DNA from: Epilithonimonas bovis DSM 19482
GTDB taxonomy: Bacteria; Bacteroidota; Bacteroidia; Flavobacteriales; Weeksellaceae
Assembly (NCBI RefSeq): GCF_900108115.1
Contig: NZ_FTPU01000010.1
Span: 39,935-103,934, forward strand
DNA length: 64,000 nt
Direction: 5' to 3'
Part shown: positions 55,404 to 64,000 of the stretch, piece after piece
Numbering within the stretch: position 1 is the first letter of the stretch
Layout: each line of letters opens with the position of its first letter
Program-made: the position numbers and the translations under genes
The notes under the pieces: model-generated
Told to the model about the DNA's origin: nothing
Databases searched by the model: none
Seen by the model: only the letters and a program-made list of their open reading frames with translations

Positions 55404-56579
55404 ATGGAAGCATATATAGTAACAGGATACAGAACAGCAGTTGGTAAAGCGCCGAAAGGTTCTTTGCGTTTTATCCGTCCGGATGATATGGCGGCAACTG
55501 TAATAGAACGTCTGATGAAAGATGTTCCAAACCTAGACCCGGCACGCATCGATGACCTGATTGTCGGTTGTGCAATGCCGGAAGCAGAACAAGGGCTTAA
55601 TGTCGCAAGACTCATCTCATTAATGGGATTGGATACCGACAAAGTTCCTGGCGTGACAGTCAACAGATATTGTGCCTCAGGTTCAGAATCAATTGCGATC
55701 GCAGCGGCAAAAATCAAAGCCGGAATGGCAGAATGCATTATCGCAGGTGGTGCAGAAAGTATGTCTTATATCCCAATGGGAGGCTACAAACCAATCCCGG
55801 ACACGGATCTGGCCAAGAAACATCCCGATTATTATTGGGGAATGGGATTGACGGCAGAAGCGGTGGCCAACGAGTTCAAAGTGAGTCGCGAGGAGCAGGA
55901 TCAGTTTGCTTACAACTCTCATCAGAAAGCAATGAAAGCCATCAAAGAAGGAAAGTTTGAAAACCAGATTGTTCCGATTGATGTGAAATATAATTTCCTT
56001 GACGAAAAGGAAAAAGTTCAAACCAAAGAATATGCGTTCAAACAAGATGAAGGTCCGCGAGCTGATACATCGGTTGAAGCTTTAGCAAAATTACGTCCTG
56101 TTTTCGCAGCAAATGGTTCTGTAACGGCAGGAAATTCTTCTCAAACTTCTGATGGTGCTGCATTCACAATGGTAATGTCTGAAAGAATGGTAAAAGAATT
56201 AAACCTAACTCCGGTTGCAAGGCTTCTCTCCTATTCTACTGTCGGCGTTCCGCCAAGGATTATGGGAATCGGGCCAATGTACGCCATTCCAAAAGCTTTG
56301 GAACAGGCAGGTCTTAAACAGTCAGACATCGATTTATTTGAACTGAATGAAGCTTTTGCTTCCCAATCAGTAGCGATCCTGAGAGAATTAAACATCAACC
56401 CTGACATCGTGAATGTTAATGGAGGTGCCATTGCTCTTGGACATCCGCTTGGTTGCACAGGAACAAAATTGACAGTTCAGCTTCTTGACGAAATGAAACG
56501 AAGAAACGGCAAATACGGTGTTGTAACCATGTGTGTAGGTACAGGTCAGGGTGCCGCAAGTGTGTTTGAGTTGCTTTAA
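55404..56579 (+). CDS. fadA: Acetyl-CoA C-acyltransferase (3-ketoacyl-CoA thiolase)
   Basis: Thiolytic cleavage step of beta-oxidation. 391 residues, same length as B. subtilis FadA. Active-site Cys in NRYCASGSESIAIAA near residue 92, His in NVNGGAIALGHPLGCTG near 350, and second Cys in VTMCVGTGQGAAS near 380. Probably cotranscribed with fadN and fadE although two insertions now lie on either side of it. Confidence 0.96.
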   Translation: MEAYIVTGYRTAVGKAPKGSLRFIRPDDMAATVIERLMKDVPNLDPARIDDLIVGCAMPEAEQGLNVARLISLMGLDTDKVPGVTVNRYCASGSESIAIAAAKIKAGMAECIIAGGAESMSYIPMGGYKPIPDTDLAKKHPDYYWGMGLTAEAVANEFKVSREEQDQFAYNSHQKAMKAIKEGKFENQIVPIDVKYNFLDEKEKVQTKEYAFKQDEGPRADTSVEALAKLRPVFAANGSVTAGNSSQTSDGAAFTMVMSERMVKELNLTPVARLLSYSTVGVPPRIMGIGPMYAIPKALEQAGLKQSDIDLFELNEAFASQSVAILRELNINPDIVNVNGGAIALGHPLGCTGTKLTVQLLDEMKRRNGKYGVVTMCVGTGQGAASVFELL

Positions 56580-57080
56580 GACTAAGAGATAATAGACAAA
56601 TAGATGATAGACTGGTAATAGATTAAAAACATATCAAATGAATGAATTCAAAAGACATAATTTAAAAAGCTTAAGATTTGGCAAATGGCGATGGAATTAT
56701 CAAAATTGACTTTAGACCTGACTGACACTTTTCCAACGTATGAAAAATATGGTTTGAAAAGTCAAATGGATAGATGTTCAATTTCAATTCCGTCAAATAT
56801 TGCAGAAGGTTCAAGCAGAACGAACAAATCTTTCAGTCACTTTTTAGATATTTCTTTAGGCTCATCATTTGAATTGCAAACTCAAATTTTATTAGCAAAT
56901 CATCGAAAATATTTATCCAACGAACAAACTGAAATCTTCGAAATTAAAATTGAAGAATTTCAAAGAACAACAATGGTATTTCAAAATACATTAAAAGACT
57001 AAAGAGATAATAGACTTATAGAAAGTAGACAAATTCAGATTTTAAAGGTCTATCATCTATCCGTCTATTATCTATAATCT
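56580..57080. repeat. AGATAATAGAC-type repeats flanking the four-helix-bundle gene
   Basis: GAGATAATAGACAAATAGAT follows fadA (56587 on); a direct copy GAGATAATAGACTTATAGA lies just after the small gene (57003 on), and an inverted copy ends at about 57080 (reverse complement GAGATTATAGATAATAGACG). The unit resembles low-complexity GATAATAGAC sequence. Confidence 0.6.
56685..57002 (+). CDS. Four-helix-bundle (S23/IVS-type) protein, apparently frameshifted near the start
   Basis: 105 residues from this ATG, with the family hallmark SQMDRCSISIPSNIAEGSSR and a helical C-terminus. Proteins of this kind were first seen inside intervening sequences of 23S rRNA genes; function unknown. The usual N-terminus (about 16 residues ending in RFWQMAMELS) is present but in another frame: the ATG at 56638 reads MNEFKRHNLKSLRFG and hits a stop at codon 24, and adding one T near 56677 would restore the family sequence. 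Either the gene is a decaying pseudogene or it starts internally. Confidence 0.75.
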   Translation: MAMELSKLTLDLTDTFPTYEKYGLKSQMDRCSISIPSNIAEGSSRTNKSFSHFLDISLGSSFELQTQILLANHRKYLSNEQTEIFEIKIEEFQRTTMVFQNTLKD

Positions 57081-57105
57081 CAAAAAAATTTAAAATCACA
57101 ATAAA

Positions 57106-58893
57106 ATGTCCACAGAAACCAAAACAATAGACGGCGGAGAATTCCTTGTAAAGGAAGTTCTTGCGCAGGAAATCTTCAGTATCGAGGAACTTTCCGAAGA
57201 ACAAAAAATGCTTCGTGATTCTGCAAAAGACTTTGTAGATAAAGAAGTTGTACCGAACAAACCAAGGTTCGAAGCCAAAGATTATGCATTAACGGAGGAG
57301 TTGATGCGCAAAATTGGAGACTTAGGATTCTTAGGAATTGCAGTTCCAGAATCGTATGGCGGATTAGGAATGGGATTCGTAACTACCATGTTGGCTTGCG
57401 ATTATATTTCAGGAGCAACAGGCTCATTAGCAACTGCTTATGGCGCTCATACAGGAATCGGAACTTTGCCAATCCTACTTTACGGAAGCGAATATCTAAA
57501 AAATAAATACCTTCCGGATTTAGCTGCCGGAACCAAGTTTGGTGCTTACTGTTTAACTGAACCGGACGCCGGATCTGACGCCAACAGCGGAAAAACCAAA
57601 GCCAGATTGTCTGAGGATGGCAAACATTACATCATCAATGGACAAAAAATGTGGATCTCCAACGCAGGATTTGCAGATACATTCACTTTGTTCGCCAAGA
57701 TTGACGATGACAAAAACATTACTGGTTTTGTGATCAACCGTTCAGAGCTGGAAAACCCGGAGAGTCTAACACTAGGAGAAGAAGAACACAAACTGGGAAT
57801 CCGTGCATCATCTACGCGCCAGGTTTTCTTCAATGATATGAAAATACCTGTAGAAAACCTTTTGGGAGAAAGAAACAACGGTTTCAAAATCGCTCTTAAT
57901 GCGCTTAACGTTGGCCGGATCAAGTTATCTGCAGCTTGCCTGGATGCACACAGAAGGATTTTGGACCACGCCATCCAGTATTCTAGTGAAAGAAAACAGT
58001 TTAAGGTTTCTATCAATACGTTTGGAGCGATCCGCAAGAAACTGGCTGAAATGGCAACTCTGACTTACGTTTGCGAATCTGGAGCTTACAGAGCGGCTAA
58101 AAACGTAGAAGACAAAATTGAGGAATTGGTGGCTGCTGGCGAAAACCATCAGGCTGCTGAGCTGAAAGGTGTGGAAGAATTTGCTGTAGAATGTTCTATT
58201 CTCAAAACTTTTGCATCTGACTCTGCACAACACGTTGCGGATGAAGGCATCCAGATCTATGGTGGAATGGGCTTCTCCGAAGAAACACCTATGGAATCTG
58301 CATGGAGAGACTCCAGAATCGGAAGAATCTACGAAGGTACCAACGAGATCAACAGACTTCTTTCTGTAGGAATGTTGATCAAACGTGCGATGCAAGGCAA
58401 AATCGATCTTTTGACGCCTGCTAAAAATGTAGGTAAAGAATTGATGAGCATACCGTCTTTTGACATTCCTGATTATTCAGAATATATGTCTGAGGAAAAA
58501 GAAGTGATCAAAAACCTGAAAAAAGTATTCCTGATGGTTTCCGGTTCCGCGCTTCAAAAATACATGATGGAGATCGAGAAGCAACAACATTTGCTATTGA
58601 ACGCTTCCGAAATCCTGAACCAAATCTATATGGCAGAATCTGCGATTTTGAGAGCTGAGAAACATTTCTCAACCGATTCTGTACAGGCTGCAATGGCAAG
58701 ACTGAATCTTTACAAAGCGGTAGATATTATTGCTACCAATGCAAAAGAAGGTATTGTTGCTTTCTCCGAAGGTGACGAGCAAAGAATGATGTTAGCCGGA
58801 TTGAGACGTTTTACAAAATATGTCAATACACCGAATCCAATTGCTTTGACAGAACAGATTGCCGCTCATTATATTGAGAAAGGTTCTTACTAA
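57106..58893 (+). CDS. fadE: Acyl-CoA dehydrogenase (FadE-type)
   Basis: FAD-dependent first step of beta-oxidation. 595 residues, matching B. subtilis FadE in length rather than the 380-residue mitochondrial type. FAD/substrate motifs YCLTEPDAGSDANSGKTKA near residue 150 and MWISNAGFADTFTLFAKI, catalytic Glu in RIYEGTNEINRL near 420, and an extra C-terminal helical domain of about 160 residues. Last gene of the fad operon, followed by a strong terminator. Confidence 0.95.
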   Translation: MSTETKTIDGGEFLVKEVLAQEIFSIEELSEEQKMLRDSAKDFVDKEVVPNKPRFEAKDYALTEELMRKIGDLGFLGIAVPESYGGLGMGFVTTMLACDYISGATGSLATAYGAHTGIGTLPILLYGSEYLKNKYLPDLAAGTKFGAYCLTEPDAGSDANSGKTKARLSEDGKHYIINGQKMWISNAGFADTFTLFAKIDDDKNITGFVINRSELENPESLTLGEEEHKLGIRASSTRQVFFNDMKIPVENLLGERNNGFKIALNALNVGRIKLSAACLDAHRRILDHAIQYSSERKQFKVSINTFGAIRKKLAEMATLTYVCESGAYRAAKNVEDKIEELVAAGENHQAAELKGVEEFAVECSILKTFASDSAQHVADEGIQIYGGMGFSEETPMESAWRDSRIGRIYEGTNEINRLLSVGMLIKRAMQGKIDLLTPAKNVGKELMSIPSFDIPDYSEYMSEEKEVIKNLKKVFLMVSGSALQKYMMEIEKQQHLLLNASEILNQIYMAESAILRAEKHFSTDSVQAAMARLNLYKAVDIIATNAKEGIVAFSEGDEQRMMLAGLRRFTKYVNTPNPIALTEQIAAHYIEKGSY

Positions 58894-58911
58894 AATTCAT
58901 TAAATATTATG

Positions 58912-58938
58912 AAAATCCCGCGCTTTGCGGGATTTTTG
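58912..58938 (+). terminator. Terminator of the fad operon
   Basis: Perfect 10-bp stem AAAATCCCGC / GCGGGATTTT, loop GCTTT (CGCTTTGCG apex), followed by TTTTT, 18 bases after the fadE stop. Confidence 0.9.
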
Positions 58939-58957
58939 CATTAAAATTTCACCTCTT

Positions 58958-59299
58958 ATGACACACATTTTTTTACAAAAATTAGAAAATAATCCGGAGC
59001 AAATCAGCTTTGATGAAACCATTGCTTATATCGATGAAAATTACGACTTCTCACCAACAGCGTTCATCAATGGTGAACTAAGAAACGAGGCCAATCAAAA
59101 TAACGGATCTTGTAAAATCTTTGGTTTTGCAAAACTCAAGAATCTTTCAAAAGATACCACCTTACAACTTTTTGGAGATTTTTACAGATTGGATGTCCTC
59201 AACAATCCGAACGGATCTGACCACCTGAATATCAGGAATTTTATAAAATTCGGTTGGGAAGGTTTAACATTTGAAAATGATTCGCTTGCTCTAAAATAA
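58958..59299 (+). CDS. HopJ type III effector family protein
   Basis: 113 residues from the ATG at 58958. Conserved HopJ pattern: ISFDETIAYIDENYDFSPTAFINGELRNEANQNNGSCKIFGFAKL...LFGDFYRLDVLNNPNGSDHLNIRNFIKFGW. The name comes from Pseudomonas; in free-living bacteria without a type III system the role is unknown. An upstream in-frame ATG at 58925 lies inside the preceding terminator stem and is rejected as start. Confidence 0.88.
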   Translation: MTHIFLQKLENNPEQISFDETIAYIDENYDFSPTAFINGELRNEANQNNGSCKIFGFAKLKNLSKDTTLQLFGDFYRLDVLNNPNGSDHLNIRNFIKFGWEGLTFENDSLALK

Positions 59300-59358
59300 C
59301 TGAATGGCTTACTTCTTGTAACTGTTTTCCTGAAATTGTAAAAAATAAATACCTACAT

Positions 59359-59490
59359 ATGAAAACAAGACTTTTAAGAATGGCTCTAACATGGGCTGCC
59401 CCGTTTGTCATCGGTTACATTGTCAAAAAATTTGAAGAGAGATCCAGTAAAAATAAGCTTAAAACATTACCTGTCAATAAACAGCAATAA
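59359..59490 (+). CDS. Small hydrophobic/basic protein, 43 residues
   Basis: MKTRLLRMALTWAAPFVIGY followed by IVKKFEERSSKNKLKTLPVNKQQ. One amphipathic or membrane helix then a charged tail. Not recognised, but the composition and the ATG after an A-rich stretch look genuine. Confidence 0.5.
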   Translation: MKTRLLRMALTWAAPFVIGYIVKKFEERSSKNKLKTLPVNKQQ

Positions 59491-59637
59491 GCTTTTATTT
59501 GTATTAAAATAGATTCTGGATTAGGTAAAGTTGATCGAAATTAATAAATTATGAAATCGCTATCAATCATTTGATATGAAAACAGTTGCGAAATTTAAGG
59601 CGATTGCAAATGACCATCAAAAAAGAAAAATATACAT

Positions 59638-59802
59638 ATGAAAAAGTATCTTAATATTTTACCATTATTCCTAATTTTAGGATTATTGACAAGTTGCGAA
59701 GCCGTTGAAACAATTTTTAAAGCCGGAATGTGGTGGGGAATCATCCTCGTTGTTGGTGTGGTAGGGCTTGTAATATGGTTATTGACCCGGGGTAAAAACT
59801 AA
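59638..59802 (+). CDS. Small lipoprotein with a C-terminal transmembrane helix, 54 residues
   Basis: A lipoprotein signal (MKKYLNILPLFLILGLLTSC) is followed by EAVETIFKAGMWWGIILVVG and a membrane helix to the end (LVIWLLTRGKN). Similar tiny proteins occur widely in Bacteroidota; function unknown. A 21-codon frame at 59576-59641 (MKTVAKFKAIANDHQ...) overlaps its start codon (ATATGA) and might couple translation. A terminator follows at 59826. Confidence 0.65.
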   Translation: MKKYLNILPLFLILGLLTSCEAVETIFKAGMWWGIILVVGVVGLVIWLLTRGKN

Positions 59803-59825
59803 CAAAAGAAATTTTAATCTAAAGA

Positions 59826-59855
59826 AAAATGGCCGGATAATTTCCGACCATTTTT
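59826..59855. terminator. Terminator between the small lipoprotein and alaS
   Basis: AAAATGGCCGGA / TCCGACCATTTT stem with one mismatch and a 5-base loop, T-run on the plus strand and a TTTTTC run on the minus side; the convergent alaS gene ends 21 bases later. Confidence 0.8.
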
Positions 59856-59875
59856 GTATTATATTATCAAAAAAT

Positions 59876-62479
59876 TTAGATTTCTAAAGCTTTCTGATAT
59901 GCGTTTTCTATTCCGTCTATATTTTTACCGCCAGCCGTGGCAAAACCAGGATTACCGCCGCCGCCGCCCTGGATTTCTTTTGCCAGCTCTTTGACGATAT
60001 TTCCGGCATGATAAGATGACTCAAGATCTGCAGAAACGCCTATAGTAATCATTGGTTTTTGGTTTGCATCAGAGATAATAATGATAACAGAACCCGGGAC
60101 ATCCTTTTTGAGCTGAAAAACAATATCTTTTACCGAACCGGCATCCAGAGATGTTTTCTTAACCAAAAGTTTTTTGTCGCCTTTATCAACAAATTCATTG
60201 TTCCAGTTTTGGATTTCTGCTTTCGCTTTTTCTTTTTTATAGGATTCAGCTTCTGCCTTTAGCACTGTATTCTCTTCAAGAAGTTTTTCTACCGCTTTGG
60301 TAACATCCTTTGATTTTAAAAGCTGGGATAATTCTGAGATCTGATCTTCGATTTTTTTGAAATATTCGTTGGACTTATCTCCTGAGATCGCCTCTATCCT
60401 TCGGATTCCTGCAGCAGTCGAACTTTCGGAAGTGATTTTTAAGTGGCCAATTTCACTCGTCGATTTTACGTGGGTTCCGCCACAAAGCTCTTTTGATGAA
60501 CCGAATTGGATCATTCTTACACTATCGCCGTATTTTTCTCCGAAAAGCGCCATTGCCCCTTTATCCAAAGCTTCCTGAATAGGGATATTTCTGAATTCCT
60601 GCAACGGAATATTTTCTTTGATCTTTTCATTGACTTTCTGCTCTACCAACTTCAGTTCATCTTCGGTCATTTTAGAAAAATGCGAAAAGTCAAAACGCAG
60701 ATAATCCGGACCAACATAAGAACCCTTCTGCTCTACGTGCGTTCCCAAAACTTCACGCAAAGCCTCATGTAAAAGATGCGTACCAGAGTGATTCGCCTGC
60801 GAATTTTTTCTTTCCGAAACATCAACCTTGGCATAGAAAACAGCGCCGGCATCTTTGGGAAGTGCATTGACTAATGAAATGATTAACCCGTTTTCTTTTT
60901 TGGTATCCAAAACCTCAAGGCTTTCCACTGCATTTTCCAAAACACCTTTATCGCCTACCTGGCCGCCACCTTCCGGATAAAAAGGCGTATTATCCAACAC
61001 AATCTGATAAAATTCGCCGTCTTTGTTTTCCACCTTTCTGTAACGTGTAATGTAAGCTTCGGTTTCCAACTGGTCATAACCCACAAATTTTTCCGGCTTT
61101 TCTTCCAAAACCACCCAGTCATAAACTTTGGCAGCGGAATCTTTTTTGGAGCGCTGTTTTTGCTTTTGCATCTCTGCCTCAAAACCGGCTTCGTCTATGG
61201 TCAAACCTTTTTCTTCCGCAATAATTCTTGTTAAATCATCCGGGAAACCATAAGTATCATATAACTCAAAAACCTCCTCGCTTGGCAAAGTCGTCTGCTT
61301 ATCTGAAATAGTCTGCTGAATGAGTTTTTCTACACGGATGAGGCCATGTTCTATCGTTTTAAGGAACGATGTTTCTTCTTCCTTAATAACTTCTGTAATC
61401 AGTTTTTCCTGCTTTACCAATTCCGGGAAAAATTGTCCCATCTGTTCCTTAAGCACCGAAACAAGCTCGAAAAGAAACGGCTCCTTCCTGTCCAGAAAAC
61501 GGTAGGCATAAGAGATTGCCCTCCTAAGGATTCTTCTGATGACGTAACCTGCCCCATTATTGGACGGCAATTGGCCATCTGCTATGGCAAAAGAAACGGC
61601 GCGGATGTGATCTACCACCACACGGATGGCGATGTCTTTCTCATTATCTAAAATGCCGGTGTATTTTTTCCCGGACAGTGCTTCAACTTTTGAAATTAAT
61701 GGGGTAAAAACGTCGGTGTCATAATTGGATTCTTTGTGCTGAAGAGCCATACAAAGTCGCTCAAATCCCATCCCGGTATCAATATGCCTTGCAGGCAGGT
61801 TTTCCAAAGTCCCGTCTGCCTTTCTGTTGAACTGCATAAAAACGAGGTTCCAGATTTCTACTACCTGAGGATGATCGTTATTAACGAGTTCCAACCCTGA
61901 TATTTTAGCCTTTTCTTCTTCGGATCTTAAGTCAACATGAATCTCAGAACAAGGTCCGCAAGGCCCGCTGGCGCCCATTTCCCAGAAGTTATCCTTTTTA
62001 TTCCCGTTGATAATACGGCTTTCATCAATATGTTGTTTCCAGAAATCGAACGCTTCCTGATCACGGCCCAGGTTTTCTTCGGCATCTCCCTCGAAAACTG
62101 TAACATAGAGGTTTTCCTTCGGGATTTTATACACTTCTGTGAGTAATTCCCAAGCCCAGCCAATGGCTTCTTTCTTGAAATAATCACCAAAACTCCAGTT
62201 TCCAAGCATCTCAAACATGGTGTGGTGGTAGGTATCACGACCCACATCATCCAGATCGTTATGCTTTCCGGAAACTCTTAGACATTTTTGGGTATCGGCA
62301 ATTCTTGTCGCTTTTGGTTCCTTATAGCCCAGAAAATAATCCTTAAACTGTGTCATGCCGGAGTTGGAAAACATCAGCGTTGGATCATCTTTGAGAACGA
62401 TTGGCGCAGAAGGTACAATCAAATGGCCCTTGCTCCGGAAAAAATCTAAAAATTGCTGTCTTATCTCTTGTGAAGTCAT
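59876..62479 (-). CDS. alaS: Alanyl-tRNA synthetase
   Basis: Charges and edits tRNA-Ala. 867 residues: class II catalytic domain (motif 1-2 region [44 protein letters not shown]), tRNA recognition domain, editing domain with zinc ligands in [12 protein letters not shown] and [18 protein letters not shown], and a C-terminal domain with the glycine-rich end [17 protein letters not shown]. Alone on the minus strand. Confidence 0.98.
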   Translation of the reverse strand: MTSQEIRQQFLDFFRSKGHLIVPSAPIVLKDDPTLMFSNSGMTQFKDYFLGYKEPKATRIADTQKCLRVSGKHNDLDDVGRDTYHHTMFEMLGNWSFGDYFKKEAIGWAWELLTEVYKIPKENLYVTVFEGDAEENLGRDQEAFDFWKQHIDESRIINGNKKDNFWEMGASGPCGPCSEIHVDLRSEEEKAKISGLELVNNDHPQVVEIWNLVFMQFNRKADGTLENLPARHIDTGMGFERLCMALQHKESNYDTDVFTPLISKVEALSGKKYTGILDNEKDIAIRVVVDHIRAVSFAIADGQLPSNNGAGYVIRRILRRAISYAYRFLDRKEPFLFELVSVLKEQMGQFFPELVKQEKLITEVIKEEETSFLKTIEHGLIRVEKLIQQTISDKQTTLPSEEVFELYDTYGFPDDLTRIIAEEKGLTIDEAGFEAEMQKQKQRSKKDSAAKVYDWVVLEEKPEKFVGYDQLETEAYITRYRKVENKDGEFYQIVLDNTPFYPEGGGQVGDKGVLENAVESLEVLDTKKENGLIISLVNALPKDAGAVFYAKVDVSERKNSQANHSGTHLLHEALREVLGTHVEQKGSYVGPDYLRFDFSHFSKMTEDELKLVEQKVNEKIKENIPLQEFRNIPIQEALDKGAMALFGEKYGDSVRMIQFGSSKELCGGTHVKSTSEIGHLKITSESSTAAGIRRIEAISGDKSNEYFKKIEDQISELSQLLKSKDVTKAVEKLLEENTVLKAEAESYKKEKAKAEIQNWNNEFVDKGDKKLLVKKTSLDAGSVKDIVFQLKKDVPGSVIIIISDANQKPMITIGVSADLESSYHAGNIVKELAKEIQGGGGGNPGFATAGGKNIDGIENAYQKALEI

Positions 62480-62587
62480 ATTTGTTGGCTTTTTTGCTAA
62501 TAGCTCTATACTATTAGCGTTTTGGTTCGCAAATTTAGTGAAAATCTGTGATTTCCTGCATGTTTTTATTAAATAGAAAAAGTGAAA

Positions 62588-62692
62588 AGATGCGCCAGCT
62601 GCGGCCGGGATAGTAAGGGCGCGAGTGCAGCGAGCGGTGCCGCCGGAGGCGGTACGGAACCCCTGAATAGCCCGAAATGCCGCCCAAAAAAA
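62588..62692. repeat. GC-rich hairpin element
   Basis: About 105 bases far richer in G+C than the surroundings. The centre is CCGCC GGA GGCGG, and outer parts (GCGGCCGGGATAGTAAGGG and CCCCTGAATAGCCCG...GCCGCCC) can pair imperfectly. No other copy was found in this window. Confidence 0.5.
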
Positions 62693-62729
62693 ATGATATT
62701 AGTAGGATCTGCTAAATTTCAGACAATCG

Positions 62730-62920
62730 AAATTTTAATATAAAGGTCATAAGATATTTTCATATTACCAAATATTCTTTATTAAAAGTATTTCTGATCA
62801 ATTTTAATTCTCGCAGATTATTCTGATTATGCAGATGCGAAATTTAAATCTGTAAAATTTGCCTCATCAGCGAGAACATTATATTTTTCAATATGTAATT
62901 AAATGATGACCTCTATTTTT
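62730..62920 (-). repeat. Dispersed intergenic repeat of about 190 bp, copy 2
   Basis: Reverse complement aligns with 32063-32250: blocks ATATAATGTTCTCGCTGATG, ATTTTACAGAT, GAGAATTAAA, TTTTAATAAAGAATATTT and GAAAATAT occur in the same order and spacing. Confidence 0.75.
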
Positions 62921-62942
62921 ATATTTAATATTATATGACCGT

Positions 62943-63620
62943 CTATTTATAATGCCTGAAGATTCCAAAATCTGTGGCTGTCCATAATGCTGCTTTTTGG
63001 CCTGCTACTTTGAGCCCGTCGTTGGCCCACGTGTTGCAGGTATAGGTAAAGTTATAACTGCCTTTGGCATCATAAAAGGCATCGTCATCCCCATAGACGG
63101 CAATGGTGGGAACAAGAATGTAATGCCCAGCGGCATCTTTATCAAACCTACTGTCTATGAATTGGATCAAATCCTGATATTGCTGTTCTGTCAGCATCAT
63201 TTTTTTGCAGTCGTTACCTTCTTTCATCTGCTTGTAATAGGTGCAGTGCATAGCAGAATCACTGAGCCAAAATGCCGCTTTGAAGGCTGTAGAAAACTTG
63301 AGCTGTGACCAGGTGGGCGTATCCAGATAGAATCCCTTATCTCCCCAACCAAAGGCAATGTAACGAAAGTCTGTTTTCTGGCCTTTGGTATTTTTGAAAG
63401 GCAATTTTTGGCTCCAGTCTATCTGCGATGTCCTGACAGGCAGAACCAGATCTGTGTGCACACCATTGGTGAGAATATAGAGCTCCACTACTTTTGGATC
63501 TGTTGTTTTTTTTGCATTGATGGGAATCAGCGGTAACAATAATGCCAGGATAACGTATAAAAAAACGACTCCAAGAAGGAAGCCGACCAGGATTAATAAC
63601 TGACGAAATAATTTTCTCAT
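62943..63620 (-). CDS. DUF2459/TIGR02117 family protein
   Basis: 225 residues from the ATG at 63620 (MRKLFRQ...), preferred because the longer frame from 63695 adds 25 polar residues ahead of the membrane helix. One N-terminal transmembrane helix (LLILVGFLLGVVFLYVILALLLPLIPI), then a periplasmic domain with conserved LTNGVHTDLVLPV, AFGWGDKGFYLDTPTW and TYTCNTWANDGLKVAG. His, Cys and Asn in these motifs hint at a papain-like or NlpC-like catalytic set (inference). Function not established. Confidence 0.88.
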   Translation of the reverse strand: MRKLFRQLLILVGFLLGVVFLYVILALLLPLIPINAKKTTDPKVVELYILTNGVHTDLVLPVRTSQIDWSQKLPFKNTKGQKTDFRYIAFGWGDKGFYLDTPTWSQLKFSTAFKAAFWLSDSAMHCTYYKQMKEGNDCKKMMLTEQQYQDLIQFIDSRFDKDAAGHYILVPTIAVYGDDDAFYDAKGSYNFTYTCNTWANDGLKVAGQKAALWTATDFGIFRHYK

Positions 63621-63718
63621 TATTTGTTTTGTAGAAGGTTGAGAATTATAAAGATAATAAAATTTATGATCTGTTTTATAAATATTAATTTTCACTACTA
63701 ACCGACAAAAAAAATATA

Positions 63719-63750
63719 AGGAGCCATCTGTTCAGGTAGCTCCTTTTTTC
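63719..63750. terminator. Hairpin at the left end of the IS4-type element
   Basis: AGGAGC / GCTCCT stem with a 14-base loop and TTTTTT on the plus strand, T-run also on the minus strand. It may shield the transposase gene from outside transcription. Confidence 0.6.
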
Positions 63751-63779
63751 ATATTTTAGTTTTACTACACACTAAAAAT

Positions 63780-64000
63780 ATGAGCCATAAAAATACAGAA
63801 AAGAATTTAGTCGGTCAGCCAATTTTCAAACAAATATTGCAATTTATCCCCCGCAACAAGTTTGATTTATTGGTTAACAAGCATCAATCAGACCGATATT
63901 ATAAAACATTTGATTCGTGGACGCATTTGATGACGATGCTTTTCGGCATATTCAGCCGATGCGATTCTATGGGTGAAATATGCGATGGGATGCAAGGTTT
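63780..64000 (+). CDS. IS4-family transposase, N-terminal part (cut by window edge)
   Basis: 73 complete codons to the right edge: GQPIFKQILQFIPRNKFDLL, then NKHQSDRYYKTFDSWTHLMT and MLFGIFSRCDSMGEICDGMQ. This is the DUF4372 domain that precedes the DDE domain in many Bacteroidota IS4-type transposases. Start codon ATG at 63780; the catalytic part lies outside the window. Confidence 0.85.
   Translation, partial: MSHKNTEKNLVGQPIFKQILQFIPRNKFDLLVNKHQSDRYYKTFDSWTHLMTMLFGIFSRCDSMGEICDGMQG

Larger units (their letters stand above)
62480..62942. other. Repeat-filled intergenic region upstream of alaS
   Basis: 463 bases without a supported gene. It contains a GC-rich hairpin element (62588-62692) and the second copy of the dispersed repeat (62730-62920). 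No clear -7 element was assigned for alaS. Confidence 0.6.

Noticed and set aside
58925..59299. Longer HopJ-family frame starting at 58925
   Set aside because: The upstream ATG lies inside the fad-operon terminator stem; the family sequence begins at the ATG at 58958.
62943..63695. Longer start for the DUF2459 protein at 63695
   Set aside because: It would put 25 polar residues ahead of the membrane anchor; the ATG at 63620 gives the usual N-terminus.

Overview
The window looks like chromosome from a Flavobacteriia member of the Bacteroidota, most likely Chryseobacterium or a close Weeksellaceae relative (genus is inference). Supporting signs are a SusC/SusD/SusE glycan-uptake locus, a type IX secretion C-terminal tag, TonB receptors with a carboxypeptidase-regulatory-like N-terminus, Bacteroidota-type promoters (TTG, about 19 bases, TAnnTTTG) and weak Shine-Dalgarno sequences. 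About fifty genes are present. I found no rRNA, tRNA or CRISPR array.

Layout. 1-4.9 kb: metallo-beta-lactamase-fold hydrolase (cut by the left edge), glycine decarboxylase gcvP, an SDR epimerase. 5-9.3 kb: a beta-propeller phytase lipoprotein overlapping its TonB-dependent receptor by one base, and a small membrane protein. 9.4-14 kb: alpha/beta hydrolase, pdxJ, an MscS-type channel, DUF456 protein, a lipoprotein, ung. 14.4-17.4 kb: M1 metallopeptidase, then a secreted tail-collar protein paired with a T9SS-tagged protein. 17.7-20.7 kb: guaA and purD, with two 7-bp tandem repeat arrays directly upstream of the guaA start. 20.9-31.9 kb: pirin and a complete isoleucine/valine cluster on the minus strand (ilvE-ilvD-ilvB-ilvN-ilvC, a twin-ATPase ABC gene, ilvA). 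32.3-44.1 kb: a starch/maltodextrin utilisation locus (susC-susD-susE, GH97, GH13, NTF2-like protein, MFS transporter). 44.5-51.7 kb: metG, a broken polyglutamine lipoprotein gene, SanA-like protein, ferredoxin reductase, thioredoxin lipoprotein, FecCD-type permease and ATPase. 51.9-58.9 kb: a MarR regulator and a fadN-fadA-fadE beta-oxidation operon invaded by a RAYT/IS200-type element and by a four-helix-bundle gene. 58.9-64 kb: HopJ-family protein, two tiny membrane proteins, alaS, a DUF2459 protein and the start of an IS4-type transposase cut by the right edge.

The strongest regulatory discovery is upstream of ilvE: a consensus promoter, an 18-residue leader peptide (MNNTIIILVILVIIGFRW) with ten consecutive Ile/Leu/Val codons, an antiterminator pairing and a terminator that share one arm. 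This is a textbook layout for ribosome-mediated attenuation of the whole ilv operon by branched-chain aminoacyl-tRNA supply.

Other points of interest: a 28-bp perfect palindrome on the marR-fad promoter (probable autoregulatory operator); a RAYT gene framed by roughly 75-bp composite inverted repeats; a stop codon placed immediately after the lipobox cysteine of a lipoprotein carrying a 16-unit CAA microsatellite; and several families of intergenic repeats, including three copies of a CCCGA/AGCGG hairpin that all lie 3' of a gene in the same orientation, and a dispersed repeat of about 190 bp present twice.
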